Source: Castellaniella hirudinis_A (GTDB lineage: Bacteria > Pseudomonadota > Gammaproteobacteria > Burkholderiales > Burkholderiaceae_B). Taken from it: 64,000 nucleotides of DNA. The notes beneath the pieces are model-generated. The model had not been told where the DNA came from, did not search any database, and saw only the letters and a program-made list of their open reading frames with translations. How positions within the stretch are numbered: position 1 is the first letter of the stretch; the number at the start of each line of letters is the position of its first letter. Of the stretch, positions 62,514-64,000 are shown piece by piece. Location of the stretch: the NCBI RefSeq assembly GCF_047468865.1, contig NZ_JBLGTV010000007.1, positions 80,886 to 144,885 on the forward strand, read 5' to 3'. A program made the position numbers and the translations under genes.

Positions 62514-63680
62514 ATGCCCGCCATGCCTCCCCACCGTCCGCGTCCGGCCCAACCGCGGCCTGTTCCTTCTTCGCTATTGCCATCGTCTTCAGCATCGCTG
62601 CGGCAGCATGACCCTGCCTTGGTTGATCACGCCACACCCTCCGACTCGCCGGAACCAGGCGCCCAGGCCCGCAACGACTACGACAGCCCTTGGAAAGAGG
62701 CGCTGGAATTATTCTTCCCGCAGGCCATCCAGCTGCTGGCCCCTGACTTATACGCGCTGGTCGATTGGTGCGCTCCGATTGAGTTTCTGGACAAGGAATT
62801 GCAGGCCATCCGGCATGCCGCGGTGCCATCCAAAGGCCGCAAAATGGTGGACAAGCTGGTCAAGGTGCGGCTATTTTCCGGGCATCCCGCGTACTTGCAG
62901 GTGCATCTGGAAGTCCAGGGGCGGCTGGCCACCGAGGCGGATTTTCGGGCGTTTTCCTGGCGCGTCTTCCAGTACCACACGCTGTTGCAGATCCGTGAAA
63001 TGCGCCGACAGGGTCTGACGACCCCGCCGCCCATCTACAGCCTGGGGGTACTGATCGACCAGCCCGGCGCTGGGCAGGTGCCGGTCACGCAGCTGGTTCA
63101 CCGGGATAAGTACCTGTCGCAAAAGACCGAATTCGTCTTTCCGGTTGTAGAATTGAAGCAATGGGCGGATCGGCTGGAGGAACTGGACGCCCTGGCCCCG
63201 CACAACCCGTTCGCGGTGTTTGTGATGGCGCAAATCCAGGCGTCCCGGCACCCGGACAAGGCCACGCGGCTGCGGCCTTTGATCGATTTGGTACGCCGCT
63301 TGTACGGCTATGGCTACGACCGGAATCGAATTGGTCAACTGGTGCGCCTGGTGGAATGGGTGGTGCGCCTGCCCGCCGATCTGGAAACCGATTATTTGCA
63401 GGCTGCCCGGCAGCTGGCACAGGAGCATGAAATGAGCTATGTGACGATTGCCGAGCGGGTGTATACCCAGCAAGGGCTGAAGATGGGCATTGAACAGGGT
63501 ATTGAGCGGGGCATTGAGCAAGGCCAGGCCAATTTGCTGCTGCGCCAGATCGAACGCCGCTTTGGCGCACAGGCCGACGACATCCATGAAAAAATCCGTT
63601 CGGCCAACAGCGCACAGTTGGAAGCTTGGTCATTGAATTTTGTGGACGCCCAGGTCTTGGATGATGTGTTCAAGGATTAA
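62514..63680 (+). CDS. Rpn-family nuclease, array copy 2
   Basis: A 388-aa protein, nearly the same as copy 1 in the nuclease core (KMVDKLVKVRLFSGHPAYLQ, VHLEVQGRLATEADFRAFSW). Its Ser-rich N-terminal segment is only about 15 residues (PVPSSLLPSSSASL), and it has three GIEQ/GIER units instead of six. It carries GYGYDRNRIGQL where copy 1 has GYGYDRDRIGQL. Start ATG 62514 corresponds to that of copy 1; an in-frame GTG lies at 62469. The gene is intact. Confidence 0.87.
   Translation: MPAMPPHRPRPAQPRPVPSSLLPSSSASLRQHDPALVDHATPSDSPEPGAQARNDYDSPWKEALELFFPQAIQLLAPDLYALVDWCAPIEFLDKELQAIRHAAVPSKGRKMVDKLVKVRLFSGHPAYLQVHLEVQGRLATEADFRAFSWRVFQYHTLLQIREMRRQGLTTPPPIYSLGVLIDQPGAGQVPVTQLVHRDKYLSQKTEFVFPVVELKQWADRLEELDALAPHNPFAVFVMAQIQASRHPDKATRLRPLIDLVRRLYGYGYDRNRIGQLVRLVEWVVRLPADLETDYLQAARQLAQEHEMSYVTIAERVYTQQGLKMGIEQGIERGIEQGQANLLLRQIERRFGAQADDIHEKIRSANSAQLEAWSLNFVDAQVLDDVFKD
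63432..63680 (+). CDS. Internal RpnS-type ORF of array copy 2
   Basis: ATG 63432 follows AGGAG by six bases, as in copy 1. The product would be 82 aa with three 4-residue units and the DUF4351-like end. Translation is inferred, not shown. Confidence 0.5.
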   Translation: MSYVTIAERVYTQQGLKMGIEQGIERGIEQGQANLLLRQIERRFGAQADDIHEKIRSANSAQLEAWSLNFVDAQVLDDVFKD

Positions 63681-63977
63681 GTGTGTCACCGCGATTGCCT
63701 AATGCGCGGCCGAGAAAGACAGCGATACGCTTTTAGCACAAAACATTCTGAAACAAAGCTGCGGGCAGGGGATGAAGCAAGCCCCACGGGCAGATGGCAA
63801 CGCAAATGGGATACTCCGGCTTAAGCAGATTTTGATTCTTGCCTGAATGTCATTCGATCAGGGGAAGGTCATAACGCGCATACCATCACGACAGTCAATG
63901 ACATTTTTAGCCGTCAGGATTTCTCCGGGATAGTGGTTTTCCGGGCCGGCACCCACAATGGCTGCACCCTGTTTTGG
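63681..63977. repeat. Spacer of the Rpn tandem array, second copy
   Basis: The same 297-base spacer as 62217-62513, with about three differences in the first 50 bases and otherwise apparently the same. Such similarity indicates recent duplication or gene conversion. Confidence 0.9.
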
Positions 63978-64000
63978 ATGCCCGCCATGTCTTCCCGCCG
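63978..64000 (+). CDS. Start of Rpn array copy 3, cut by the window edge
   Basis: ATG 63978 with MPAMSSRR, equal to the start of the other copies (closest to the broken copy at 34476), after the complete conserved leader. The gene continues beyond the window. Confidence 0.75.

Noticed and set aside
60942..63680. Rpn genes as transposases of an insertion sequence
   Set aside because: The family is sometimes named putative transposase, but there are no terminal inverted repeats or target duplications around the units. Tandem duplication explains the array.

Overview
The window is a high-GC chromosomal stretch whose housekeeping gene order (anmK / M23 peptidase / tyrS; glyA-nrdR-ribD-ribE; dnaQ-rnhA-methyltransferase / gloB-mltD; fabI) points to a betaproteobacterium, most likely order Burkholderiales and close to Alcaligenaceae. 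That placement rests on gene content and order and was not checked by a search. Core genes are GC-rich. Several accessory blocks are visibly more AT-rich.

Layout. 1-0.2 kb: the end of an Rpn-family nuclease gene and a decayed second tail. 0.27-5.5 kb: anmK (interrupted by a 94-base assembly gap inside a hexanucleotide repeat), an M23 peptidase, tyrS and a PEBP-family protein. 5.5-7.8 kb: a large secreted surface-type protein. 8.1-11.9 kb: glyA, nrdR, ribD, ribE and tRNA-Ser. 12-13.3 kb: an AT-rich patch with a RelE/HigB-type toxin-antitoxin pair and a broken phage metallopeptidase gene. 13.3-25.1 kb: a soluble chemoreceptor, a ZIP transporter, a sodium:solute symporter with its small partner, an Abi/HEPN gene, tRNA-Val, dnaQ, rnhA, a methyltransferase, gloB, mltD, fabI and a DUF4262-like gene. 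25.2-31 kb: an accessory module of ATP-grasp enzyme, P-loop/TPR ATPase, tyrosine recombinase and alpha/beta hydrolase. 31-35 kb: a methyltransferase and a decayed Rpn locus. 35-47.6 kb: surface-polysaccharide genes (two acyltransferases, ABC-type export, methyltransferase, an RgpF-type and a two-domain glycosyltransferase) with a second Abi/HEPN gene. 47.8-60.7 kb: three more secreted surface-type proteins, then an apparent operon with a SPINDLY-type O-glycosyltransferase, UDP-xylose synthase, a methyltransferase and UDP-glucose dehydrogenase. 60.9-64 kb: a tandem array of Rpn genes.

Three themes stand out. (1) The ATP-grasp and ATPase genes are convergent, their stop codons overlap, and both start codons lie in identical 19-bp sequences in inverted orientation (25192-25210 and 28505-28523). 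A tyrosine recombinase gene ends inside the right-hand copy. This looks like an invertible two-gene cassette. (2) Rpn genes form arrays with a variable 4-residue repeat, an internal ribosome-binding site and start that would produce a C-terminal RpnS-type antitoxin, a chimeric broken copy that keeps the internal ORF, and orphan C-terminal tails. (3) Four surface-type proteins without classical signal peptides share one N-terminal repeat module. Three of them sit beside a UDP-GlcA/UDP-xylose and O-glycosyltransferase operon, which suggests a glycosylated S-layer or surface coat.
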